From: Wolbachia pipientis
GTDB lineage: Bacteria > Pseudomonadota > Alphaproteobacteria > Rickettsiales > Anaplasmataceae
Reading direction: 5' to 3'
Length of the DNA stretch: 21,478 bases
Assembly: GCF_023661085.1 (NCBI RefSeq)
Contig: NZ_JAHDJT010000002.1
Span: 1 to 21,478, forward strand
A program made the position numbers and the translations under genes. The notes below the pieces were generated by a model. The model saw only the letters and a program-made list of their open reading frames with translations. It was not told the origin of the DNA and did no database searches. This document shows positions 7,113-15,187 of this stretch, one piece after another. The stretch's first letter is position 1; the number at the start of each line of letters is the position of its first letter.

Positions 7113-7141
7113 ACTATACAATGTTCGTTTTTTCATGTCAA
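7113..7141 (-). promoter_or_regulatory. Near-consensus sigma70 promoter
   Basis: On the minus strand TTGACA (7141-7136) is followed after exactly 17 bp by TATAGT (7118-7113), giving 11 of 12 consensus positions. It begins 29 nt beyond the pyrF stop codon and points away from pyrF into a non-coding interval. The rest of the 6851-7169 gap holds only the repeat at 6921 and the hairpins listed separately. Confidence 0.75.
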
Positions 7142-7169
7142 GCACTTTTTTAAATTTTTTTTTGCAACC

Positions 7170-7850
7170 TCAATTAATGAGTGATTTCCATATTAATTCC
7201 GCACTATTTGCAGGACTGTCACTTTTTGTAATGGGCCTACCAACTACGATATAATCAGCTCCTGAACTCATTGCTTCTTTTGGTGTTGCTGTCCTTTTTT
7301 GGTCATCGTGACCAGAATTTACACGAATTCCCGGAGTAATAATTGTAAAGTCTTTACCACACTCTTGACGCACTTCCTGAGCTTCCAGTGCAGAGCAGAC
7401 TATCCCATGCAGCCCAATCTTTTTTGCGAGCTTTGCAAACAAAATTACCTGTGATTTCACCTCTTTTGTCACTCCAAGCTCATTTAAATCCTCATTTCCC
7501 ATACTAGTTAGTACGGTTACTCCGACCAGTTTCATTTTCGTGCCTTTCACTACACTTAGAGCTTCCTTTAGCATTTTTGTTCCACCGTTTATATGTAACG
7601 TTAATATTTCAACACCAAGGACCTTTATTGCCTCAACTGTTTTAGCTACAGTATTTGGAATATCATGCAGTTTCAGATCTAAAAAAATTGGTATATTACA
7701 CTTTGCAACTTCCCTCACTCCAGAAGGACCATGAGCAGCAAAAAATTCTAGCCCAAGCTTTACCATGCCAACCTTACCATGTAGAGCATTAGCTAAGAAT
7801 ACGACCTTATTCAAATCTTGTGTATCTAGTGCGCATATTATTGGATTCAT
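7170..7850 (-). CDS. pyrF: Orotidine 5'-phosphate decarboxylase
   Basis: This 226-aa cytoplasmic enzyme converts orotidine monophosphate to UMP, the last step of de novo pyrimidine synthesis. The family hallmark FLDLKLHDIPNTV carries the catalytic Asp58, Lys60 and Asp63. The N-terminal PIICALDT supplies the substrate-binding Asp9, and VKLGLEFF supplies Lys31. The phosphate-binding end VVGRPITKSDSP lies near residue 200, and ITPGIR is also present. The length is normal for the short bacterial form. It starts 40 nt after the coiled-coil gene and is colinear with valS, so the three could share a transcript. De novo pyrimidine synthesis is retained in Wolbachia, which fits. Confidence 0.97.
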   Translation of the reverse strand: MNPIICALDTQDLNKVVFLANALHGKVGMVKLGLEFFAAHGPSGVREVAKCNIPIFLDLKLHDIPNTVAKTVEAIKVLGVEILTLHINGGTKMLKEALSVVKGTKMKLVGVTVLTSMGNEDLNELGVTKEVKSQVILFAKLAKKIGLHGIVCSALEAQEVRQECGKDFTIITPGIRVNSGHDDQKRTATPKEAMSSGADYIVVGRPITKSDSPANSAELIWKSLIN

Positions 7851-7890
7851 CGTATACCTTCTTGCATAATTTTCTTATAACTCTCTCAGG

Positions 7891-9174
7891 TTATCGCCTT
7901 CTCAAAAAAGATGGATCATTTATTGCATTCTCTAGCTCTAATGTTAGACTAAAACTTCTAGCCCGCATAGCACTTTTTGGCTTTTGCGATACCGAATTCT
8001 GTTGATTTATCTGTTTTTGTTTTGTTCTTTCAGGAGAATGGAGTGTATCATTCAACCTTTTTATCTCTGCATCTTTAATGCACTCAAGCTCTTGCAGCTG
8101 CTTTACATATACTTCTCTTTGCCTCTTGCACTCATTCTGACACTCTTGCACAAGTTGTTCATTTTCTTTTTTTTGTTGGTCTAACTCACTCTCCAAATCT
8201 TCTATACTTTTTGATTGCTGATGTAATATGGCTCGCAGATTTTGTATTTCTGTTTGTTTACTACAACTAGCACGATATGCATTGTCTACTTCCTCTGCAT
8301 CAACATCAGCATCTTGTTTTACTTTTTCTAGTTCTTTTTTAACACAACTATTCTCTTGAGAAAACCACTTATTTTCACTCTTTAGTCTATCCAATTCTGC
8401 TTGCAATTCTTCTTTTTCTTTATCCAATTCTCTATTTTTTGGTTCCCCATATATAATATTCATTTCCCTTTTTAGTTTTGCTATACATTCTTTTTTTTTA
8501 GCTAAGTTACTTTCTTCTTCTCGTAACTGTTTATATAAGCGTGAAATTTTGAGGCGCAATGATTTCTTCATTTGTACATAGCGTAATTCCTTCATTTGTC
8601 TACAACGCAACTCTTTTACTTGTTGTTCACGGTGTGATTTCTTTTCCTGTTTATAAGGCGCATTTATTATCTTTTCAAATTCATTTACCATTCTGCATAA
8701 TTCGGCTATACGATTCGTTTTATCTTCTAACTTTTGCCCTAAGGATTCTTTTTCTTCAGAAAGATTATCTTTTTCAGCTTCTAACCGAATTACTTCCTCA
8801 TTTAATCCTCTTGCTCTTTTATCTAAACCTTGATTTTCTTTCGTCGATTCATTTAATTGGTTCCTTAACTCCCCTATCTTTTTATTTGCAGCTTCTCCAG
8901 CTTCTTTTTCTAAAGACATTTTATTCTCTAACCTTTGCTCTTTTTCAGCAAATTTACTTCTCTCAACCTCCATTCTCTTATTACTACTAATTGCTTTACA
9001 TAAAAGCGCAATCACCAAAACAGACAACGTAGCCAAAGCAAGAATTAGAGGGAAAGGTATTTGAGAAGTTACAGCAAGCACTAAGGATGAAATTAACGTA
9101 AGAGTAGCTAAAGAACTAACTACAAGATAAGGTAAATTGGCTTTTTTAAACAAGTTACTCATTATTTTTCCCAT
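7891..9174 (-). CDS. Membrane-anchored long coiled-coil protein (427 aa), unknown function
   Basis: I recognise no family. Two hydrophobic helices near residues 15-35 and 39-60 (PYLVVSSLATLTLISSLVLAV and FPLILALATLSVLVIALLC) form an N-terminal membrane hairpin. Residues about 65-385 are almost uninterrupted coiled coil rich in Glu, Lys, Gln and Leu, with a basic patch around residues 175-215 (KKSHREQQVKELRCRQMKEL). A short Ser/Arg-rich tail follows. The coiled coil would lie in the cytoplasm if both helices span the membrane. The start could be ATG 9174 or ATG 9162 (MSNLFKKANLPYL); neither has a strong Shine-Dalgarno sequence. It lies between valS (63 nt upstream) and pyrF on the same strand. 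The coiled coil can mimic many proteins in searches, so weak hits should be distrusted. Confidence 0.75.
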   Translation of the reverse strand: MGKIMSNLFKKANLPYLVVSSLATLTLISSLVLAVTSQIPFPLILALATLSVLVIALLCKAISSNKRMEVERSKFAEKEQRLENKMSLEKEAGEAANKKIGELRNQLNESTKENQGLDKRARGLNEEVIRLEAEKDNLSEEKESLGQKLEDKTNRIAELCRMVNEFEKIINAPYKQEKKSHREQQVKELRCRQMKELRYVQMKKSLRLKISRLYKQLREEESNLAKKKECIAKLKREMNIIYGEPKNRELDKEKEELQAELDRLKSENKWFSQENSCVKKELEKVKQDADVDAEEVDNAYRASCSKQTEIQNLRAILHQQSKSIEDLESELDQQKKENEQLVQECQNECKRQREVYVKQLQELECIKDAEIKRLNDTLHSPERTKQKQINQQNSVSQKPKSAMRARSFSLTLELENAINDPSFLRRR

Positions 9175-9237
9175 AAAAAGGCAATAATGGTTGCGTATTC
9201 TTGTTGAAATTCCCTTGCCTGCGGGAGAAAATGCTTA

Positions 9238-11748
9238 TCATAACTCCGCACCTACGGTAAATTTTCCATTTTCTGTTGTAAATCCTGTTACATCCTCACT
9301 CCACTGTATTACTTCAGCATTGCAAACCGTTTGCAAATCATCCTGCGCGGATTGATTCAACCTATCCTCTCGTATGTTCGCTTTTATCGTCAATTTTTTT
9401 ATCAAACGCTTAACTGATACATTATTATCTGCCTTTATTTTCCTCACAAGATTCAATATCTGCACAGAGTTGTCTCCCATTTCTTCAGAATGCTTGTCAT
9501 AGACAAGTTCTTCTTTACTTGGCCAATTGCTTTGATTATGCACAGAATTATAGCTATACAACTGGTGGTATATCTCTTCCGTAATATACGGCAGAAAAGG
9601 TGCAAATAATCGCAAAATGATATTTAACACATATGTCAAACCCTGTTTTGCACTCAAGTTTGCTTCACTGTTTATCCCATCCCCATACGCACGTTTTTTC
9701 ACCAGCTCTAGGTAATTATCACAAAAATCTTTCCAGAAAAACTCCTCTATTGCCCCCAAAGCTTCGCAGTATTCAAATTGCAACAGGTTGTTCGTTGCTC
9801 TATCTATCACTTTGTATAACTTGGACAATATCCATTTATCCATCGTCTCACTGATGGAATTTATGCTTACCGTTTGGTGCTTTTCCATGAACATGGAAAC
9901 AAACTTGCTGGCATTCCAAAGTTTTGTAACGAGGCGCTTGCCAATTCTGAATATATTTTCAGAGTAAACTGTATCAACTCCAAGCCTTGAGTTTGCTGCC
10001 CAGTAGCGTACTAGATCAGCCCCATAGGTCTCAAGTATTACATGAGGAGTGATGACGTTACCCTTTGATTTACTCATCTTTTTTTTATCATCAGCTAAAC
10101 ACCAACCACTGATCATGATATTTTTCCATGGCAGGGAGTTTGCATGGTAATGTGCCTTCAAAATTGTATAAAAAGCCCAAGTTCTTATTATCTCATGGCT
10201 TTGGCTACGTAGATCTGCAGGAAATATCTTGTCATAGCGATGATTCGGTAAGTGAAGCTCATTGTTTACTGCCAGTGCACTTAGCTGAGGAGTAATCGCA
10301 CTTGTGGCCCAAGTGTCCATCACATCTTGATCTGGGATAATCTCTTCCTTACTATACCCTGTTGGCAAATCCTTGAGTGGATCTATAGGCAGATCCTTCA
10401 CTTCAGCTAGAATGATTTTGCCTTCTTCTCCTTTACGTTTTGAATACCACACCGGAAATGGCACACCAAAATAACGCTGCCTTGAAATGCACCAGTCCCA
10501 ATTTAGCCCTTCTATCCACACTTCCATGCGTTTACGCATAGTAGCTGGATACCAATTGCATTTCTTAACTTTATCTAATACTTTAGCTTTTTCTTCCAAG
10601 GTCTTGATAAACCATTGATATGTAGGCAGTATTTCAAGCGGTGCACCAGATCTTTCTGCACACTTTACAGAATGAGAAATGCTAGTGCTCTCTATCAAAA
10701 GCCCTTTTTCACTCAGGATTTCAATTATTCTCCTTCTTGCTTCTTTAACCTTTAGTCCATTTAGTACACTACTTGTCATCCCAGTAGCCTCTTCTCTTGT
10801 CATCCCAGTGCCTTGACACTGGGATCTATTGTTATCACAGACTAAATCTAGACTTATCCTCCCATCCTGATCGATGATAATCTTCATCGGCAAATTATGC
10901 TTTTGCTGCCAATATATGTCGAGCTCATCACCGAATGTACAGCACATAACCAGTCCAGTGCCCTTATCTATTTTGACCTTGTCATCAGCTATAATTGGAA
11001 CTTTTTCCTCTGTTATTGCTACTGTAGCTGTTTTTCCAATTAAATGAGTGTAGCGTGTATCCTCTGGGTGGCAAAAAACTGCAACGCATGCTGGAATCAG
11101 CTCAGGGCGCGTAGTTGCAATTTTGATCTGCTCATTTTCTTCAGTGGAAAAAACTATCGTGCTTAAGGACGACTCAAAGACTTTGTCCTCTATTTCTGCT
11201 TGCGCAATTGCGGTTTTGTCAACCGGGTCCCAAAGGATGGGTTGCATTTTCCTGTATGCATACCCCTTGTTATACAGATCAATGAACGACATTTGAGAAA
11301 GCGTCACAGTTTCCTTGCTGATCGTGTGATATTCCAAACTCCAGTCATAACTAATGCCAACTGATTTAAATAATTCCTTGAATTCCTGCTTTGATTTTTC
11401 AATAACCTCGTAGCACATCTCTATAAATTTTTCTCTGCCAACTTCTTTTGCACGGGTTTTATAGGTTTGTTCGACCAATCTTTCAGTGGGGAGCCCGTTA
11501 TCATCAAACCCAATTGGATAAAACACATCTCTCCCCAGCATGCGCTGAAACCTTGCAATAAAGTCCGTGTGGCAATAGCTGAATATATGACCGATATGCA
11601 ATTTCCCCGATATCGTCGGCGGAGGCGTGTCTATAGTGAAAGTGTTGCCCTTTTCACCATTCCATTTATAAATTTTGCTGTTTTCCCATAATATGTTGTT
11701 CTTGGCTTCAATTCCTTTAAAGCTGTATTTTTCTTCTAACATAAACAT
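9238..11748 (-). CDS. valS: Valyl-tRNA synthetase
   Basis: This class I aminoacyl-tRNA synthetase charges tRNA-Val. The HIGH motif is at residues 51-54 (SGKLHIGHIF) and KMSKSKGN is near residue 557. The editing domain (ATTRPELIPACVAVFCHPED) and the tryptophan-rich WYPATMRKRMEVWIEGLNWDWCISRQRYFGVPFPVWY block are intact. At 836 aa it lacks the long C-terminal coiled-coil arm of E. coli ValS (951 aa); the shorter Rickettsiales form is known to be archaeal-like. About 20-25 residues (about 302-326, including GTGMTREEATGMTSS) between DGRISLD and LNGLKVKEAR are encoded by a dispersed repeat inserted in frame. Start is ATG 11748 or ATG 11742; a GGGGGGA stretch is better placed for the second. Essential, so presumably functional. 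Confidence 0.96.
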   Translation of the reverse strand: MFMLEEKYSFKGIEAKNNILWENSKIYKWNGEKGNTFTIDTPPPTISGKLHIGHIFSYCHTDFIARFQRMLGRDVFYPIGFDDNGLPTERLVEQTYKTRAKEVGREKFIEMCYEVIEKSKQEFKELFKSVGISYDWSLEYHTISKETVTLSQMSFIDLYNKGYAYRKMQPILWDPVDKTAIAQAEIEDKVFESSLSTIVFSTEENEQIKIATTRPELIPACVAVFCHPEDTRYTHLIGKTATVAITEEKVPIIADDKVKIDKGTGLVMCCTFGDELDIYWQQKHNLPMKIIIDQDGRISLDLVCDNNRSQCQGTGMTREEATGMTSSVLNGLKVKEARRRIIEILSEKGLLIESTSISHSVKCAERSGAPLEILPTYQWFIKTLEEKAKVLDKVKKCNWYPATMRKRMEVWIEGLNWDWCISRQRYFGVPFPVWYSKRKGEEGKIILAEVKDLPIDPLKDLPTGYSKEEIIPDQDVMDTWATSAITPQLSALAVNNELHLPNHRYDKIFPADLRSQSHEIIRTWAFYTILKAHYHANSLPWKNIMISGWCLADDKKKMSKSKGNVITPHVILETYGADLVRYWAANSRLGVDTVYSENIFRIGKRLVTKLWNASKFVSMFMEKHQTVSINSISETMDKWILSKLYKVIDRATNNLLQFEYCEALGAIEEFFWKDFCDNYLELVKKRAYGDGINSEANLSAKQGLTYVLNIILRLFAPFLPYITEEIYHQLYSYNSVHNQSNWPSKEELVYDKHSEEMGDNSVQILNLVRKIKADNNVSVKRLIKKLTIKANIREDRLNQSAQDDLQTVCNAEVIQWSEDVTGFTTENGKFTVGAEL
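10772..10826 (-). repeat. Palindromic repeat element inserted in frame in valS
   Basis: Two units with core TGGGATGACAAG lie 24 nt apart, and the first is part of a perfect 9-bp inverted repeat, ATCCCAGTG/CACTGGGAT (10802-10810 and 10817-10825), with a 6-nt loop. The same core and period occur in the tandem array at 23-147. The element is read as GTGMTREEATGMTSS in ValS and keeps the frame. The exact insertion ends cannot be fixed without a repeat-free homologue. Confidence 0.75.
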
Positions 11749-11828
11749 CCCCCCATGTTAAGTTCTAAGTTAACACAACTAAGTAAAGACGGCAATTTCA
11801 ATGTGTTTTTATGCATGACAAATATTAC

Positions 11829-11857
11829 TTGACCTTGGGCTTTAAAGGTATTATGTT
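11829..11857 (+). promoter_or_regulatory. Promoter candidate for the 11888 gene
   Basis: TTGACC (11829-11834) and TATGTT (11852-11857) are separated by 17 bp and lie 30 nt before ATG 11888. It is in the divergent region shared with valS. No clear valS promoter was identified on the other strand. Confidence 0.5.
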
Positions 11858-11887
11858 TAGTATTATTATTTAATACTGGCGTTTATT

Positions 11888-12991
11888 ATGCCTAGTGAAA
11901 CAGAACAAGGAAAAGTACAAGCTAAAATACGGCTCATCACAAATGAAAGCGGAAGTGAGCAAATACAGCTCATCATCCCACAAAGCCAGTACGAAAAATT
12001 TCAAGAGTATAAAAACATAGGCAAGAATGGTAAAGTAATTGATCAGGAGTTTTATGCAGGTCTTACGTTAGAGAATGGATACCTATATATTACTGGTTCT
12101 TTTAACTTACAAACAAAAGTGGAGGAGGATGTACATCTGTCTATAAGTTCGGTTGGAACTCAAAGTAACGAACAACCCACTGCTAATCTGCAAGAGATGA
12201 AAGAAAAGTTGAGCTTGAATGGTAAATCAGAGGTTGAGGTAAATATATCTAAACATTTCATAAAAGAATTAAAAGATAATGCTGATCAGTTACAAGATCA
12301 ATTGGACACAGCTAAGAAAGAATTGCAAACTAAAACACAAGAGTTAAAAGCTGCAAAGGAGGAGGCTGAGCAGGAAAAAACTACCCTAGAAGCTCAATTG
12401 GCTCAAGCTAACACAAACCTAGAAAATGCAAAGAAGGAAGCTGAGAATAAACAGCAAGAATTACAAACTCAAATACAAGAATTAGAAGCTGCAAAGCAGC
12501 AGAAAGATGAGTACATTGCAACGTTGCAGGACGCAAACGAGTTAGCCAAGAAGTTAAAAAAGAAAGACAATCAAATAGAAGAACTGAGCGTTCAAGTTGA
12601 TCAGCTAAAGCAGAAAACACAAGTATTGGAAGCTACAAACGCTGAAGTTAAGAAGTTAAATACAGAATTAGAAGCTCAAAAATCTCAAGTCCAGCAGTTA
12701 CAGAAGAGAAACAAAGAACTAGAAGCTCAAAAACAACCAACTGAGCAATCAAAACAATCAAAAGCTCCAACGTATACTGCTGTTGTTGGTGTTGGTCTTG
12801 CTACTGGATTGGCAGCATTTACTGCACTTGATCGTACAGTGAGATTAGATATGTGGATAATGGTTGGTATAGCACTAGCATCTGCATTGGCAGTTGGTGG
12901 TATTACATACTTTGCACTCAAGCCTAGTACTCAAGTGAGTGAAACACAAGAACCACAAAATGCAAATGTGAAAGATTGTTGCAAAGCTTAA
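11888..12991 (+). CDS. Coiled-coil protein with C-terminal membrane hairpin (367 aa), unknown function
   Basis: I recognise no family. Residues 1-90 look like a small beta-rich domain (VQAKIRLITNES, EQIQLIIPQSQY, GYLYITGSFNL, VHLSISSV). Residues about 100-290 are a long coiled coil built from repeating Gln/Glu/Lys/Ala/Leu heptads, with recurring QTK/QELEAAK and LEAQ motifs. Two hydrophobic segments follow, AVVGVGLATGLAAFTAL (about 300-316) and WIMVGIALASALAVGGITYFAL (about 325-346), then a short tail ending KDCCKA. The order (soluble domain, coiled coil, membrane hairpin) is the mirror image of the 7891-9174 protein. There is no signal peptide, so the large N-terminal part is probably cytoplasmic unless the protein is exported whole. 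It has its own promoter candidate. Confidence 0.8.
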   Translation: MPSETEQGKVQAKIRLITNESGSEQIQLIIPQSQYEKFQEYKNIGKNGKVIDQEFYAGLTLENGYLYITGSFNLQTKVEEDVHLSISSVGTQSNEQPTANLQEMKEKLSLNGKSEVEVNISKHFIKELKDNADQLQDQLDTAKKELQTKTQELKAAKEEAEQEKTTLEAQLAQANTNLENAKKEAENKQQELQTQIQELEAAKQQKDEYIATLQDANELAKKLKKKDNQIEELSVQVDQLKQKTQVLEATNAEVKKLNTELEAQKSQVQQLQKRNKELEAQKQPTEQSKQSKAPTYTAVVGVGLATGLAAFTALDRTVRLDMWIMVGIALASALAVGGITYFALKPSTQVSETQEPQNANVKDCCKA

Positions 12992-13027
12992 CACAGTTTA
13001 TTGAGCCATAGTAAGCTAAAGATATAG

Positions 13028-13056
13028 TTGAATAATTGTTAATAATAATGTATAAT
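13028..13056 (+). promoter_or_regulatory. Sigma70-type promoter of second Rpn copy
   Basis: TTGAAT (13028-13033) and TATAAT (13051-13056) are separated by 17 bp and lie 22 nt before ATG 13079. It is homologous to the promoter at 2952-2980, including the sequence just before and after the -10 box. Confidence 0.7.
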
Positions 13057-13078
13057 TATTAATCTTTATCTCAGTATT

Positions 13079-13300
13079 ATGGCTCTTTCTAAATTTCTCA
13101 ACCCTAAAAATGATGTAGCATTTCGCCGTACCTTTGGTACTGAAAAAAACAAAGATATTCTTGTTCACTTTCTTAATGATATCTTGGGTTTTACTGGCAA
13201 GAATGAAATAAGAGATAGAGTTCTTCAGCATTCGCGTGAAAACGAGCAGACTTCCATTTGGTCCCTCGTGACAAGAAACTTTGTCAACAACTTAAGATAG
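13079..13300 (+). pseudogene. Rpn/PD-(D/E)XK nuclease, N-terminal fragment
   Basis: Residues 1-44 (MALSKFLNPKNDVAFRRTFG, then NKDILVHFLNDILGFTGKNEI) are the conserved N-terminus of Wolbachia Rpn-type nucleases. After about GKNEIRD the sequence no longer resembles the family and ends at TAG 13298-13300. The catalytic residues, which lie further on in the family, are absent. A matching C-terminal fragment occurs at 13514-13597 beyond a group II intron remnant, so this looks like one gene interrupted by an insertion that later decayed. Its promoter and start codon are still good. Confidence 0.8.
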
Positions 13301-13308
13301 GAAAGCAG

Positions 13309-13473
13309 ATGATTACAAGGAAAACTGTAAGTGCACATATCAACAACACCGAAGCATGGAACCAGTTACCATGGAAGAAATGCTAAAAAGTTGTTGTGAG
13401 GCTACAAAGATGTATTGTTAAGGCTGTTCAACAAGAAAGATGGGGTAAAGTAAAGGCTTTACAGCATCTCTGG
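13309..13473 (+). pseudogene. Group II intron reverse transcriptase, N-terminal remnant
   Basis: The frame from ATG 13309 reads MITRKTVSAHINNTEAWNQL, then PWKKC, a TAA at 13384-13386, then KVVVRLQRCIVKAVQQERWG and KVKALQHLW. This is the N-terminal RT domain signature of bacterial group II intron maturases (W..I.W..C...V..LQ.RI.KA...G.W..V..LQ.LL). The TAA probably replaces CAA or another codon of the original. After about 13473 similarity is lost; the catalytic RT (YADD), maturase and endonuclease domains are absent. No intron RNA domain V was recognised downstream. It sits between two Rpn fragments. Confidence 0.75.
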
Positions 13474-13513
13474 GACCATACAGCATGCAAGTTCACAAAA
13501 AAAGGTTATAAAA

Positions 13514-13597
13514 AGAGTTAAGGTTGAAGTTGCACAGAATCTGCTTAGGTTAGGCGTCTCTATCGATGTTATCTCCCAAATAACTGGCTCTTATTAG
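13514..13597 (+). pseudogene. Rpn-family C-terminal fragment
   Basis: The frame 13514-13594 reads RVKVEVAQNLLRLGVSIDVI, then SQITGSY and TAG. This matches the C-terminal helix-turn-helix-like tail typical of Rpn nucleases (K.EVA..LL..GVSID.IS..TGLS), where the other copy at 3007 has SRAMLANNVDVDTIAKCTNLS. It has no start of its own. The gap from here to secF (13598-13681) holds no gene. Confidence 0.6.
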
Positions 13598-13681
13598 CTG
13601 ATGAAATTGCATGATTCCTATCACAAAATAAACTAGTGAATCTTTTGAAAAGTGTATAAAATTTAAGTTTAAGCAAAGAAC

Positions 13682-14563
13682 ATGGCAGTTAGACTTATTC
13701 CAGATAACCTCGATATCAAATTTAGTAAATATAGAAAGTTGACTGCACTCATTAGTATTATTCTGGTCATTTTTTCGATGCTCACTGTTGTGCTACGAGG
13801 GGTAAATTTAGGCATAGACTTTACAGGTGGAATTTTGATGGAAATAAAATCTTCGAGCGAAGATCATGCTGCTCTTGATGTATTGAAAGAAAATGGCTTT
13901 ACGGCGCAGAGTTCAAAAGCAGGTGACAATTTAGTCATGCGTTTTAAAGAGGAAGGAGATGAGGATAAAATTAAAAAGATAAAAAGCATACTAGAAGAAA
14001 AGCTAGGTGGCTCGATAAGCTATCGTAAGATAGACTATGTTGGTCCACAAATAGGCTCAACACAGATATTTGAAGGAATATTATCCATGTTGATTGCTAT
14101 TGTTGGAATATTTTTCTACGTTTGGCTCAGGTTTAATTGGCAATGTGGGTTTGGTGGAATAATCGCACTGGTTCATGATGTGATTTTAACCGTCGGTTTT
14201 ATTAGCTTGACTGGCATTGAGTTTAATATCTCATCAGTTGCAGCTCTTCTCACTGTAATTGGTTATTCAATCAATAATTCAGTAGTTATATATGATCGAA
14301 TTCGAGAATATCAAAAAAGTGGTGAGGACAGACACATGAGTGAAATGGTAAATGCAAGTATTAACGCCACATTGTTTCGCACTGTCTTAACCTCGGGTAC
14401 GACCTTGCTCGCTGCTCTTCCTTTGACATTAATTTGTACAGGTGCAGTTAGAGACTTCAGCTTGATTATCTTTTTTGGTATTGCAATTGGCACTTGTTCT
14501 GCAATATTTATCTCTGCTCCTATATTGACCTGCAGAGCTTTAGTAAGCAGATTCACGGTATAA
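13682..14563 (+). CDS. secF: Protein translocase subunit SecF
   Basis: This 293-aa inner-membrane protein works with SecD and YajC to use the proton gradient to help SecYEG export proteins. The signature [17 protein letters not shown] is at residues 39-55. A first membrane helix is near residues 20-38, a periplasmic domain runs to about 130, and five further helices follow. The conserved [20 protein letters not shown] motif and [17 protein letters not shown] block are intact. Length is normal. secD is not adjacent. The 3' end overlaps the convergent aspartic protease gene by 24 nt, with no terminator between. TGTATAAA at 13653-13660 could be an extended -10 element, but no -35 box is evident. 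Confidence 0.97.
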   Translation: MAVRLIPDNLDIKFSKYRKLTALISIILVIFSMLTVVLRGVNLGIDFTGGILMEIKSSSEDHAALDVLKENGFTAQSSKAGDNLVMRFKEEGDEDKIKKIKSILEEKLGGSISYRKIDYVGPQIGSTQIFEGILSMLIAIVGIFFYVWLRFNWQCGFGGIIALVHDVILTVGFISLTGIEFNISSVAALLTVIGYSINNSVVIYDRIREYQKSGEDRHMSEMVNASINATLFRTVLTSGTTLLAALPLTLICTGAVRDFSLIIFFGIAIGTCSAIFISAPILTCRALVSRFTV

Positions 14564-15052
14564 TATCAACTTATTATCTCTGATAGTGAAGTGAAAGTAT
14601 CTCAGGAAACTCATTCCAAGTAATGAATGGGACATAGAATGAGTATTAACGCTGGCCTGTACGTCATTGATTAGAAAGTTTCCTATTTTAACTTGAGGTA
14701 TTTGAACTACTCCAGCTCTTATTTGACCTTTTGCAGTTTCATATATTTTAAAATCTTGAATATTCTGCAGATTAATACCAGCATTTACTGCATCTTTTTG
14801 CGATAGAACAATATCGGTTGCACCGGTGTCGAGCAAGAACGTTATGTTACGACCATTAACTTGAGCTTGAATATAAAAGTGTCCATCATATGATTTCGTA
14901 AATTCAATACTTCCACTATTTTTGATCCTTCCCTTATATGGTAAAAAAGTGCTGAGAAATCTGTTGCTTAGTTTGTCTCCTTGTGAATCGATAAACATTG
15001 CGGTGATAACTATTATCAGTAGCCAAATAACTAGATTTTTTACCGCGTTCAT
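14540..15052 (-). CDS. Retropepsin-like aspartic protease (TIGR02281-type), membrane anchored
   Basis: The 170-aa protein has one N-terminal membrane helix (residues 5-21, [17 protein letters not shown]) followed by a single retropepsin-like domain. Catalytic Asp75 lies in [13 protein letters not shown] (DTGA 75-78), and the family's later conserved block is GMSFLRYF. One-domain members must dimerise to form an active site. The domain should face the periplasm. This clan AA family is common in alphaproteobacteria; substrates are unknown. It is divergent from yidC (135 nt apart) and convergent with secF, with overlapping 3' ends, so the genes could affect each other by antisense transcription. 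Confidence 0.9.
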   Translation of the reverse strand: MNAVKNLVIWLLIIVITAMFIDSQGDKLSNRFLSTFLPYKGRIKNSGSIEFTKSYDGHFYIQAQVNGRNITFLLDTGATDIVLSQKDAVNAGINLQNIQDFKIYETAKGQIRAGVVQIPQVKIGNFLINDVQASVNTHSMSHSLLGMSFLRYFHFTIRDNKLILYRESAY

Positions 15053-15130
15053 ATTGTTAAAATTTGAAGCTATTAAAATAAATTTTAAAGATTAGCGTTA
15101 AAAGTCATTATTAAAAATAAGTAAATTTTA

Positions 15131-15159
15131 TTGTTTTAGTACAGTATTTAATATACACT
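15131..15159 (+). promoter_or_regulatory. Weak promoter candidate for yidC
   Basis: TTGTTT (15131-15136) and TACACT (15154-15159) are separated by 17 bp, 28 nt before the yidC ATG. Both boxes are partial matches. No better candidate is seen in the divergent region 15053-15187. Confidence 0.35.
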
Positions 15160-15187
15160 TTAAGGAAATGCATTTAGCTTAAATTTT

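Noticed and set aside
8559..8990. Plus-strand 143-aa hydrophobic ORF
   Set aside because: It is the antisense of a Glu/Lys-rich coiled coil, which automatically reads as Phe/Leu-rich; the minus-strand gene explains it.
12974..12991. C-terminal CCKA as a host prenylation (CaaX) signal in the 11888 protein
   Set aside because: The last four residues do not fit the aliphatic CaaX pattern, and the protein already has a membrane hairpin.
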